Of a DNA stretch of 64,000 nucleotides, positions 14,242 through 21,725 are shown in pieces. The first letter of the stretch is position 1. The number at the start of each line of letters is the position of its first letter. The notes under the pieces were generated by a model, which was not told the origin of the DNA, searched no databases, and saw only the letters and a program-made list of their open reading frames with translations. A program made the translations under genes and the position numbers. Where the stretch lies: the NCBI RefSeq assembly GCF_004634215.1, contig NZ_SMMH01000002.1:124001-188000 (forward strand), read 5' to 3'. The stretch comes from Deinococcus fonticola (GTDB lineage Bacteria > Deinococcota > Deinococci > Deinococcales > Deinococcaceae).

Positions 14242-14528
14242 TTGCCCTCGCTGCTCTGGGCGGTGCGGGCCGCCGCTCGCCATGCGTCGAGGTTTGCGCG
14301 GGGGATACGGTACAGGGGCCGCGCTGGGGTGCCGTAATTCTCAGCGACCAACCGCCCCGCGTGAATCTCTGCCCTGATTTTTGCAGGGCTCACGCGCATA
14401 TGTGCCGCCGCTTCTACCACGTCGTACACGGTGAGCGCGTCGAGTTGCTGGGGGGTGAGGTCTGTACGCTGACGTTTACCGACCCGCTGGGGGGGTGCGG
14501 TCAGGGGGTTAATGTTGCTCGCGGTCAT
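14238..14528 (-). CDS. Excisionase-like helix-turn-helix protein
   Basis: The 96-residue product contains a MerR/excisionase-type winged helix-turn-helix at about residues 33-85: LTVYDVVEAAAHMRVSPAKI (helix-turn-helix), RAEIHAGRLVAENYG (second helix), and PLYRIPRANLDAWRAAA (wing and closing helix), the usual form of the HTH_17 family. Such proteins act as Xis directionality factors or as transcription regulators. It heads the replication operon and has operator-like GTAAGTGC repeats immediately upstream. Confidence 0.75.
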   Translation of the reverse strand: MTASNINPLTAPPQRVGKRQRTDLTPQQLDALTVYDVVEAAAHMRVSPAKIRAEIHAGRLVAENYGTPARPLYRIPRANLDAWRAAARTAQSSEGK

Positions 14529-14542
14529 GGGTTTACCTGCCT

Positions 14543-14646
14543 GTAAGTGCCGCCCAGGGTGCCCCGCGTGAAGTCAGCAGGGCAGCGCTAGGGGTAAGTG
14601 CCTGGGGGGTGCGCTCAAGCCAGAAGCGAGCGCTGCCAGCACTTAC
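14543..14646. promoter_or_regulatory. Operator-like repeats upstream of the replication operon
   Basis: GTAAGTGC occurs at 14543-14550 and 14594-14601, and inverted as GCACTTAC at 14639-14646. The first and third extend to CCTGTAAGTGC. They cover the 114-bp gap in front of the excisionase-like gene, where the operon promoter must lie. No clear -35/-10 pair could be fixed. Confidence 0.45.
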
Positions 14647-15542
14647 AGGGCAGGGGGGGCGAGGGGTGCCGCTGGGGGTATGGCTCGACTGTAGAGCGGC
14701 CTGGGGGCACGGCGGGGGGGCCGCTGACAGGTCGCCGAGCGCGATTCTTCGCGAGATAGCGAGGTCAGCAGAGGTAATGAGAGTTCTAGTGAACGCAGTT
14801 GTGAGCGTCTCGATAGTCTTCGAGGGTGCGAGTCACCACCTATAGAGCGCAAAAAACGCCTATATCTCAGCGCTATGAACTCGCGGTAACGGGCCGCCAA
14901 GTGTACCCCACTCCCTCGATAGGTACGCTTTTGACCGTTAACGTTATTCACCCCCAGCGCTGCCCCCTCGACCGCCTGGGCGGGGTCAGTCTGGGCACGT
15001 TTGCCCGCGAGCATGGCCCAGAGGCCAGCCTGATACACCCCGGCCCCGCGCATGACCGCCTGAGCGTAGTACACCGCTCGCTGACGCTGCCCCGCAAGTG
15101 TTAGGCCCTGCCCTGGGGCAACCCTGCCCACATCTACATGGGGCAGCTCAGGGGCCAGCACGTCAGGCCCTCGCACAATGACCCGGTGCGGCTGAACGTG
15201 CTCACCACTGGGCACACTGAACGGCAGCGGGGCCCCGGTTGCTCGACGGGCACCCAGGAACGCCCAGAGGCCCCAGCGGTACACCCCGGCCCCGCGCATC
15301 ACAGCGCGGCGGTAATGCCTCAGTTCATAAGCGCGGGGGGTAATGCTCAGCGACCCGTCAGCGCTCACGGTGCCCTCTGCCACCTTGCACGGTCCCGCCC
15401 AGGGCGTGAGCCGCTCGACCCGTTTGCCGTTTGCATCTACCCCTATGTACTTAATTTGCCGCCGCTCATAGATGCTCACCGCCGCGCCATAACCCCCGGT
15501 ATTTAACCGTGAGGTGACAGCAGGGGGGCGGGGGGTGCTCAT
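14643..15542 (-). CDS. Hypothetical protein with internal duplication
   Basis: The 299-residue product starts at the ATG at 15542, six bases after a TACACT box (leaderless). It contains two copies of a short module about 85 residues apart: RRAVMRGAGVYRWGLWAFLG and AQAVMRGAGVYQAGLWAMLA, each followed by a basic ARR/GKR. The C-terminal third is Arg/Ser/Pro-rich (RRLSRRSQLRSLEL, PRRAPRPL) and may be non-conserved. The repeated amphipathic AVMRGAGVYxxGLWA segment could be a membrane-interacting or protein-binding motif. No family recognised. It is the gene nearest the right attachment site. Confidence 0.55.
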   Translation of the reverse strand: MSTPRPPAVTSRLNTGGYGAAVSIYERRQIKYIGVDANGKRVERLTPWAGPCKVAEGTVSADGSLSITPRAYELRHYRRAVMRGAGVYRWGLWAFLGARRATGAPLPFSVPSGEHVQPHRVIVRGPDVLAPELPHVDVGRVAPGQGLTLAGQRQRAVYYAQAVMRGAGVYQAGLWAMLAGKRAQTDPAQAVEGAALGVNNVNGQKRTYRGSGVHLAARYREFIALRYRRFLRSIGGDSHPRRLSRRSQLRSLELSLPLLTSLSREESRSATCQRPPRRAPRPLYSRAIPPAAPLAPPAL

Positions 15543-15576
15543 GTGTGCAGTGTACTCGCCCAGACATTTTTAGTGA

Positions 15577-15676
15577 AGGGCGTATCATTCCGTTACAAAC
15601 CGGTTGCAAACGCACCGCCTTAAATTACCGTCACCGCTTAGAACTGGGCGTAACGTAGAAAACGGAATCATGCCCG
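15577..15676. repeat. Inverted repeat beside the right attachment site
   Basis: GGGCGTATCATTCCGTT (15577-15593) and AACGGAATCATGCCCGC (15660-15676) are imperfect inverted copies sharing about 13 of 17 positions. They lie 70-165 bp from the crossover point, the usual place of integrase arm-type or excisionase binding sites. The 200 bp between 15543 and 15742 contain no gene. Confidence 0.45.
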
Positions 15677-15742
15677 CTAGAGCGGTAAAACTGCGCTAAG
15701 TGAGTGCCCAGCGTTTACCCCGTGAAACTTCCGCGCATTGTG

Positions 15743-15787
15743 TTCGTAATCAGTAGGTCGTCAGTTCGACTCTGACCCTCGGCTCCA
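15743..15787 (+). tRNA. 3' fragment of tRNA-Thr(CGT): right attachment site
   Basis: These 45 bases parse exactly as the 3' part of a tRNA: anticodon loop TTCGTAA (anticodon CGT, Thr), 3' anticodon arm TCAGT, variable loop AGGTC, T arm GTCAG-TTCGACT-CTGAC, acceptor strand CCTCGGC, discriminator T and an encoded CCA. The bases before the anticodon loop (TTGTG) do not pair with TCAGT, so the 5' half is missing and the crossover lies at the anticodon loop. The complete tRNA should be rebuilt at the other end of the element, left of the window. It is not a functional tRNA gene here. Confidence 0.85.
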
Positions 15788-15789
15788 AT

Positions 15790-15816
15790 AAAAAGCCCCG
15801 CCTGGTGCGGGGTTTT
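15790..15816 (+). terminator. Original terminator of the tRNA-Thr gene
   Basis: AAAAGCCCCGC and GCGGGGTTTT form a strong stem around CTGGT with a following T-run, three bases after the tRNA CCA. It belongs to the chromosomal tRNA gene that the element split. Confidence 0.85.
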
Positions 15817-15938
15817 CGCCTTTCCGGAGTAACTGCCTGATTCATCAAGTCGTGAATCCACAGATGGCACATTCACCCCACCTCGTAAGTGTCTTAAATA
15901 GAACGGACAAGCGTTGGCTGTGGCAATGACGCGCGGCG

Positions 15939-16355
15939 TCAGGGACGGTCGGTGATCTGCTGGACAGACCAGCTGTTTCCATCAGGGTCTTTCAGGTGCA
16001 TGAAGCCCACATTGTTCAGGTCGTCGTCCGCCTGCGCGGGGCGCTGCGCCCCTGAACGGTCGAACACCTGAATGTCCGAAACGGGAACCTGGCCCCCGGT
16101 CAGCTCAGCATGGGCCGCCCGCAGATCACGGACGACCAGCTGTAGTCCCCGCAGCGAGCCAGCAGGCATGGAGGTCAAACCCTGGCCAAGCTGAATGGAA
16201 CAGCCAGAACCGAGTGGGGTCAACTGCACCACCCGGAAGGTTTCTCCCCAGCGGTGGTCGAAGTCAAGGTGAAAGCCCAGGCCCTGCTCATAGAACACTT
16301 TGGCCTGATCGATATCAGAGACCGGAACGACGACCACTTCAAGCGTCCAGTTCAT
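15939..16355 (-). CDS. VOC (glyoxalase/bleomycin-resistance) superfamily protein
   Basis: The ATG at 16355 has a GGAGGT ribosome site eight bases upstream; the frame is open further but without support. The 138-residue product begins MNWTLEVVVVPVSDIDQAKV and shows two babb-type modules: FYEQGLGFHLDFDHRW in the first and GFMHLKDPDGNSWSVQQIT in the second, with typical VOC metal-site positions near the ends of the strands. Members include dioxygenases, lyases and antibiotic-binding proteins, so the substrate cannot be named. It is the first chromosomal gene beyond the element. Confidence 0.85.
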   Translation of the reverse strand: MNWTLEVVVVPVSDIDQAKVFYEQGLGFHLDFDHRWGETFRVVQLTPLGSGCSIQLGQGLTSMPAGSLRGLQLVVRDLRAAHAELTGGQVPVSDIQVFDRSGAQRPAQADDDLNNVGFMHLKDPDGNSWSVQQITDRP

Positions 16356-16675
16356 TGGTAGACACCTCCAGTTCGATTTTGACAGCCCTGCCTGATGGTC
16401 GGCGGCAACTCCGGCCCCCAGGTTTCGCCGTATTTCGCTCGGGTGACCTGGGAGAGATAGTCGAGTGGCTGCCTCGACCGCCGGAGCGATGTTTAGGCCC
16501 GTCCGATTGAAAGCGATGGCCGGAGGTTGAATATGCACTTTACCGGCCTCTGCACTGTCCGGCCAGCCGAAGCTGATACGGGTTTCGCGGTGGAACTTTG
16601 GCGAAACCCCTACTTTATTCCTTGTGGTGATTGAAGTCTCTTTTCAATAGGCTTCAATCGGGCTGTTTATTACTT

Positions 16676-17944
16676 TTACTTGGTGGCGTTCAGGGTGTAG
16701 CTGCCGCTGCCGCTGTAGCTCTTGACGGCCCAGCGGTAGATGCCGGCGGTCTGGCTGGTTTCGATGTATTCGCTGGCGCTGGGGCTGTCGCGCTTGGCCA
16801 TGGTGTACCAGTTGCCGTCGGAGTACTTCTGCATGAGGTACAGGTCGAAATCGGCGCCACTGGGGCCGGTCAGCGTGGCCTTCAGGGTGCCGCCGTACCA
16901 GTTGAAGCCGCCGGAGGGATGCACGGCGGAGCCGCCGCTGGCGAGCGTGCCGGTGTACGTGACGGCCCCGGTGGGGGGCGGGGGATCGGTCGGGTCGGTG
17001 GTGCCGCTGTTGGGGTAGATGGCACGCAGGGCGGACATGTCGCCGGTGCTCAGCTTGCTGCCCCTACCGAGGTTCGCGGGGTTGCCCTGGTAGGGGCCGG
17101 CGGGGGTCTTGGCGTAGGCGTAGGGGGCGCCGTAGTTCATGATCGAGTCGTAGTCGTAGTTGCCGTACTGGTAGCGGGTGCACAGGCGGCCAAAGTTGGT
17201 GGTATCGGTGCCGCCGACTGTGACGTAGCTGTCGCGGTCGCAGCGCTGGTGTTCATGGTGCAGACCGGCGGCGTGGCCCATCTCGTGGATGACGGTGCCG
17301 GTGTTGAAGCACCCGATAGTGAGGGGTTGGGTGCCGCCGATCATGCCGACGTAGGAGGAGCCGCAGGCGCCAGAGCCGCCGTTGACGAACTGCACCTTGT
17401 TGTAGGGCGTGGTATTCCATTGCCATTTCACGGCGTCGCCAATCTGCTGGTTCCAGAGGCTGATGGCGCTGTTCAGGACGCTGACCTGGCTGCTGGTGAA
17501 GGTGGTGTTGTTCCAGAAATAAGGAATGGTCTTGCCCCAGTTGGCACGGCCGGCAGCAAATTCCGATAAGCCCTGGCCGTTGATGGTACCGCCACTGCGG
17601 GCCAGCCCGTCGATGATTTTGACCGCGCTGTCGGAGTGGCCCAGGATCATGTCGCCGTCGAGCACGACGTGACCGTCGGTGTTGGCGTAAGTGACGGCCT
17701 TGCCGTTGGGCAGAATGACGCGCACGATCTTCTCGGTGCTCAGGCGCGCGCGCAGGTCGGCGCTCAGGGAGGCCAGCGGCGTTTTGCGCAGGTCGACGCT
17801 CAGGTCGGGGGTCTGACGCTCCAGGTTGGCCGGGCTGTGAATCGGGGTGAACACATCGCCGGAATCCGCGTGATGATCGGGCTGCTGGCTGCAACTGGCG
17901 AGGGCAAGGGTTACGGCAACGAGGGCAAGGACTTGTTTTTTCAT
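16676..17944 (-). CDS. Secreted astacin-like (M12A) zinc metalloprotease lipoprotein
   Basis: The 422-residue product begins with a lipoprotein signal (lipobox LASC, Cys18) and so is probably membrane-anchored outside the cytoplasm. Residues about 70-125 look like a propeptide. The catalytic domain (about 135-310) has the astacin zinc motif: His220-Glu221...His224...His230, continuing HEHQRCDRD. Its Met-turn is SIMNYG (267-272). After a Thr/Pro linker comes a C-terminal pre-peptidase-type beta domain (about 328-422: GADFDLYLMQKYSDGNW, AGIYRWAVKSYSGSGSYTL), common in secreted bacterial proteases. An AGGAG site precedes the ATG. It is a single-gene unit with a long structured leader. Confidence 0.9.
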   Translation of the reverse strand: MKKQVLALVAVTLALASCSQQPDHHADSGDVFTPIHSPANLERQTPDLSVDLRKTPLASLSADLRARLSTEKIVRVILPNGKAVTYANTDGHVVLDGDMILGHSDSAVKIIDGLARSGGTINGQGLSEFAAGRANWGKTIPYFWNNTTFTSSQVSVLNSAISLWNQQIGDAVKWQWNTTPYNKVQFVNGGSGACGSSYVGMIGGTQPLTIGCFNTGTVIHEMGHAAGLHHEHQRCDRDSYVTVGGTDTTNFGRLCTRYQYGNYDYDSIMNYGAPYAYAKTPAGPYQGNPANLGRGSKLSTGDMSALRAIYPNSGTTDPTDPPPPTGAVTYTGTLASGGSAVHPSGGFNWYGGTLKATLTGPSGADFDLYLMQKYSDGNWYTMAKRDSPSASEYIETSQTAGIYRWAVKSYSGSGSYTLNATK

Positions 17945-17961
17945 GAGGTCTCCTGGTAGAG

Positions 17962-18012
17962 GCAGGTTTCCTGGACTTCTTCACATGAGCTTTTATGTGA
18001 AGAAGCACCTGC
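17962..18012 (-). promoter_or_regulatory. Structured 5' leader of the astacin-like protease mRNA
   Basis: On the minus strand, an outer stem GCAGGT/ACCTGC encloses an 11-bp perfect inner stem CTTCTTCACAT/ATGTGAAGAAG with an eight-base loop, and an asymmetric bulge CCAGGAA on the 3' side. The structure ends 17 bases before the ribosome site. It does not match a riboswitch class that I know. It could control translation or stabilise the mRNA. Confidence 0.5.
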
Positions 18013-18292
18013 TTTTCTTAACACTGTGACAGGTAAGGTTCTTGTAAGATAAACGATTAAACCTCCAATTTTATTTAGGTCAGGACATTTGTCCAGGGTA
18101 AGGGGACACGGTGGTCAACATCAGTGCTGCACCGACACCAACGCGGCCAGGAAAGTCAAATCCAGTGCCTATGGTCTGTCCGCTCTTTTCGGTCTCCTCA
18201 AGCGTCCTCACTTCATGAGGGCCACCCGGCTGAAACCCTTTTTGGTGAACTGAACCGCCTTTGGAACCTGTGCTCTGGAGCACACTGCCGTT
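18009..18292. other. Intergenic region between protease and monooxygenase genes
   Basis: Apart from the protease leader and its upstream promoter area (A/T-rich at about 18045-18075), the only structure noticed is the dyad GGACA-TT-TGTCC at 18085-18096. It does not match the Deinococcus radiation-desiccation motif as I remember it. No gene is seen. Confidence 0.5.
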
Positions 18293-19312
18293 ATGGCTCT
18301 GCCTCTTTCCGTCCTTGACCTGCTGCCCATTCCTTCCGGCTCGGACGCGCCGGGCGCCCTGCAAGACGCCCTGAGTCTGGTGCGGCACGCCGAACACCTG
18401 GGCTACTCGCGTTACTGGGTGGCCGAGCACCACAACATGCTGGGGCTGGCGTCCAGCGTGCCACTCGCGGTGCTGGCAGCGGCGTCTCAGGTCACCAGCA
18501 CCATTCGGCTGGGTTCCGGCGGCGTGATGCTGCCGAACCACGCACCCCTCAGTGTGGCCGAGGGGTACAAACTGCTCTCGGCCCTCGCGCCGGGCCGCGT
18601 CGATCTGGGCCTGGGCCGCGCGCCGGGCACGGACGGACGCACCGCGCACGCCCTGCGGGGCAACGCGGGTCTGATGGAAGAACCCTTCGAGCGGCAGGTC
18701 GCGGAACTGGTGGCCTTTGGCACCGGGCACTATCCTGCCGGACATCCCTTTGCCGGGATCATTGCCGCGCCGGAAGGGCCGGGCCTCTTTCCGCCGCTGT
18801 GGATGCTGAGCAGCAGCGGATACGGGTCGCACGTCGCCGCGCAGCTGGGGGCGGGGCTGGCGTTCGCGTGGCATATCAACCCCGACACCACCCAGGCCCG
18901 CATGGCCGCCGAGACGTATCGCCGCAACTTCCAGCCCTCGGCGGACTTTCCGCAGCCCAAAGTAATGGTGGCGGCGAACGTCCTGTGCGCCGATACCCCG
19001 GAGGAGGCCGACGAACTGACCCGGCCTTTCGGCCTGATGTTTTTGCGGCTGCGGCTGGGAACCGTCGGCCAGTACCCCAGCGTACAGGAAGCCAGAGATT
19101 ACCCGTACACTCCGCAGGAACAGGCGGTGGCCGACGCGGCCCGCGCGCGGGTTATCGCGGGAACGCCCGAGGTGGTCACGGAACGCCTGCGCACACTGGC
19201 CCGTGACGTGAACGCCGACGAACTCATTCTCTCCACCATGACGCACGACCAGCAGGCCCGCAAACGCAGTTACGAACTCATCAAGGGAGCCTGGGACGAG
19301 CCGCGCCAGTAA
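18293..19312 (+). CDS. Luciferase-like flavin-dependent monooxygenase (LLM class)
   Basis: The 339-residue product is a full-length TIM-barrel LLM protein. It opens [20 protein letters not shown] and contains [36 protein letters not shown] and [17 protein letters not shown], the standard landmarks of the MsnO8/YhbW-type subgroup. Such enzymes use reduced FMN and oxygen; the substrate is unknown. The gene stands alone, 75 bases before a divergent-function FAD enzyme that has its own promoter. Confidence 0.9.
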   Translation: MALPLSVLDLLPIPSGSDAPGALQDALSLVRHAEHLGYSRYWVAEHHNMLGLASSVPLAVLAAASQVTSTIRLGSGGVMLPNHAPLSVAEGYKLLSALAPGRVDLGLGRAPGTDGRTAHALRGNAGLMEEPFERQVAELVAFGTGHYPAGHPFAGIIAAPEGPGLFPPLWMLSSSGYGSHVAAQLGAGLAFAWHINPDTTQARMAAETYRRNFQPSADFPQPKVMVAANVLCADTPEEADELTRPFGLMFLRLRLGTVGQYPSVQEARDYPYTPQEQAVADAARARVIAGTPEVVTERLRTLARDVNADELILSTMTHDQQARKRSYELIKGAWDEPRQ

Positions 19313-19387
19313 AACCCTTCACTGGTGTGTTTTGGCCCAACGCTAACTTTCCGGCGTCCTGCTTCCTGGCCGTTTTACCCTGGGGGC

Positions 19388-20653
19388 ATGGCGGATGTGG
19401 TGGTGATAGGAGCGGGGCTGGCAGGCCTGACGGCGGCGCGAGTGCTGGCGCGGGCGGGGCAGCGGGTGCGGGTGCTGGAAGCGGCAACGGAAATAGGCGG
19501 GCGCGTCCGGACGCACGAGATAGAGGGGTTCACGCTGGACGCCGGGTATCAGGTGCTGTTCCCGGCTTACCCGGCGGTGCGGCGCCAGCTGAACGTTTCC
19601 GAGCTGGATCTGGTGCCTTTGCCCTCGGCAGCGGTGGTGCGGCGCGGCGCCCAGGCGGACGTGATCGGTGACCCGATCCGTGATCCGGGCGGTCTGCTCA
19701 GCACCCTCAGAACGAACCTGTTGCCGGCGCTGGATAAGGGGCGCGTGGCGAAACTGGCCCTGCAACTGCGCGGCCCGGAGCCGTGGCAACTGCTGCGTGG
19801 CCCGGACGAGAGCACCGAGCAGTACCTGAAACGCCAGGGCTTCAGTGACGCCGCCCTCGACCACTTCTTCCGTCCTTTCTTCGGGGGCATTTTTCTGAAG
19901 CGTGATCTGAGCACGTCGGCGCGGCTGTTCCGCTATTACTTCCGCATGCTGATGGACGGCGGCGTGGCCCTGCCCCGGCGCGGCATGGGGGCCATTCCTG
20001 CGCAACTCGCTACGGGGCTCGACGTCAGCACCGGCGTGCGCGTCACCCGCCTGCTGCCCCACGGGCGCCACGTCACGGTGGTCACGTCAGCGGGGGAACT
20101 GGACGCCGACCACGTGATCGTCGCCACCGACGCCGACACCGCCGCGCACCTCACCCAGGCGGACACGGCGCGTGGCCAGGTGAGCAGCACCTACCTGTAC
20201 TACGCCAGCCCCTCGCGGCTGGACGACCAGGAACGCCTGATCCTGAATCTGGACGGTGGCCTGATTCACAACGCCCACTGGCTCAGCAACGCCGTGCCGG
20301 AACGCGCCCCGGCCGGGCAGCACCTGCTGGTCGTCGCGGTGCTGGGCCTCCCCGAACTGGATAACCAGGCGTTAGACGCCCGCATCCGCGCTGAACTCTC
20401 GCGCTGGTACGGCTCACTGGACGTGCAGCGCCTGCGCACCCTTAAGGTGGAACGCCTTCCCTTCGCGCAATACCCGCAACCGCCCGAGTACGCCAGCACC
20501 CTGCCCGGTCACGCCACTGACCTGCCCGGCGTCGTTCTGGCGAGTGAGGTGACCAGCATGAGCGGCATTCAGGGGGCCATGGAAAGCGGCGAGAAGGCCG
20601 CCGCGATTGTCCTTGATGACCTGCAGGTGCTCAGCCGCCCACGCGGGGCGTGA
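19388..20653 (+). CDS. FAD-dependent amine oxidase/phytoene-desaturase-like oxidoreductase
   Basis: The start is set at the ATG at 19388, which lies six bases after a TACCCT box (leaderless) and directly precedes the dinucleotide fold. The 421-residue product begins [20 protein letters not shown] with the GxGxxG FAD-binding motif, followed by [13 protein letters not shown] and [11 protein letters not shown]. It ends with the second flavin-binding motif [20 protein letters not shown]. This is the NAD(P)/FAD-dependent amine oxidase-desaturase superfamily that includes protoporphyrinogen oxidase and carotenoid desaturases. The substrate is not evident; carotenoid chemistry is plausible in this pigmented group but unproven. 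Confidence 0.85.
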   Translation: MADVVVIGAGLAGLTAARVLARAGQRVRVLEAATEIGGRVRTHEIEGFTLDAGYQVLFPAYPAVRRQLNVSELDLVPLPSAAVVRRGAQADVIGDPIRDPGGLLSTLRTNLLPALDKGRVAKLALQLRGPEPWQLLRGPDESTEQYLKRQGFSDAALDHFFRPFFGGIFLKRDLSTSARLFRYYFRMLMDGGVALPRRGMGAIPAQLATGLDVSTGVRVTRLLPHGRHVTVVTSAGELDADHVIVATDADTAAHLTQADTARGQVSSTYLYYASPSRLDDQERLILNLDGGLIHNAHWLSNAVPERAPAGQHLLVVAVLGLPELDNQALDARIRAELSRWYGSLDVQRLRTLKVERLPFAQYPQPPEYASTLPGHATDLPGVVLASEVTSMSGIQGAMESGEKAAAIVLDDLQVLSRPRGA

Positions 20654-20762
20654 GGGTGAGGGCCGCGCGGATTTTCGTGTCAGGGGCATTCTGGTCTGGT
20701 CGCCTCTACGCCGCCCAGGGGTGCTGTTCCTGTCCCACTTCTGTCAGAAGGGAATGCCTAGC

Positions 20763-21721
<959 letters not shown>

Positions 21722-21725
<4 letters not shown>

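Larger units (their letters stand above)
322..14962. repeat. Dispersed 8-bp palindrome CAGCGCTG, about 25 copies
   Basis: Reading by eye I find CAGCGCTG starting at 322, 648, 1026, 1820, 2846, 3398, 3579, 4748, 6025, 6467, 7454, 8326, 8437, 8738, 8938, 9279, 10216, 10853, 11336, 12284, 12553, 12904, 13459, 13729 and 14955. Most sit in a CCCAGCGCTGCC or GGCAGCGCTGGG context. Copies occur in all reading frames, on both gene orientations and in gene-free DNA, so codon use alone does not explain them. In the 48 kb of adjoining chromosome I noticed only about two copies (near 17240 and 32641). Confidence 0.8.
1..15787. mobile_element. Integrative element in a tRNA-Thr gene (left end outside window)
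   Basis: The segment is bounded on the right by a 45-base tRNA-Thr(CGT) 3' fragment and on the left by a tyrosine integrase running off the window, so the left attachment site must lie within roughly 1-1.5 kb outside. It carries an excisionase-like protein, a repressor with divergent promoters, a primase-polymerase/DUF3987 replication protein, repeat-rich gene-free DNA and many small unknown genes. Its word use differs from the flanking chromosome: CAGCGCTG, ACCGGTCG and CTCGAC recur constantly. I see no virion, terminase large subunit, relaxase or type IV secretion gene. This fits a phage satellite or mobilisable island better than a complete prophage or conjugative element, but that choice is inference. 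Confidence 0.85.

Noticed and set aside
15939..16538. 199-residue version of the VOC protein
   Set aside because: The extra 61 residues have no homology-like pattern, and a GGAGGT site precedes the ATG at 16355.
16629..16659. GATTGAAG...CTTCAATC, similar to the end of some CRISPR repeats
   Set aside because: Single occurrence; it is an eight-base inverted repeat downstream of the protease gene, at best a weak terminator.
18085..18096. GGACATTTGTCC as a radiation-desiccation response motif
   Set aside because: Sequence and length do not match the 17-bp Deinococcus motif as I know it, and no repair gene follows.
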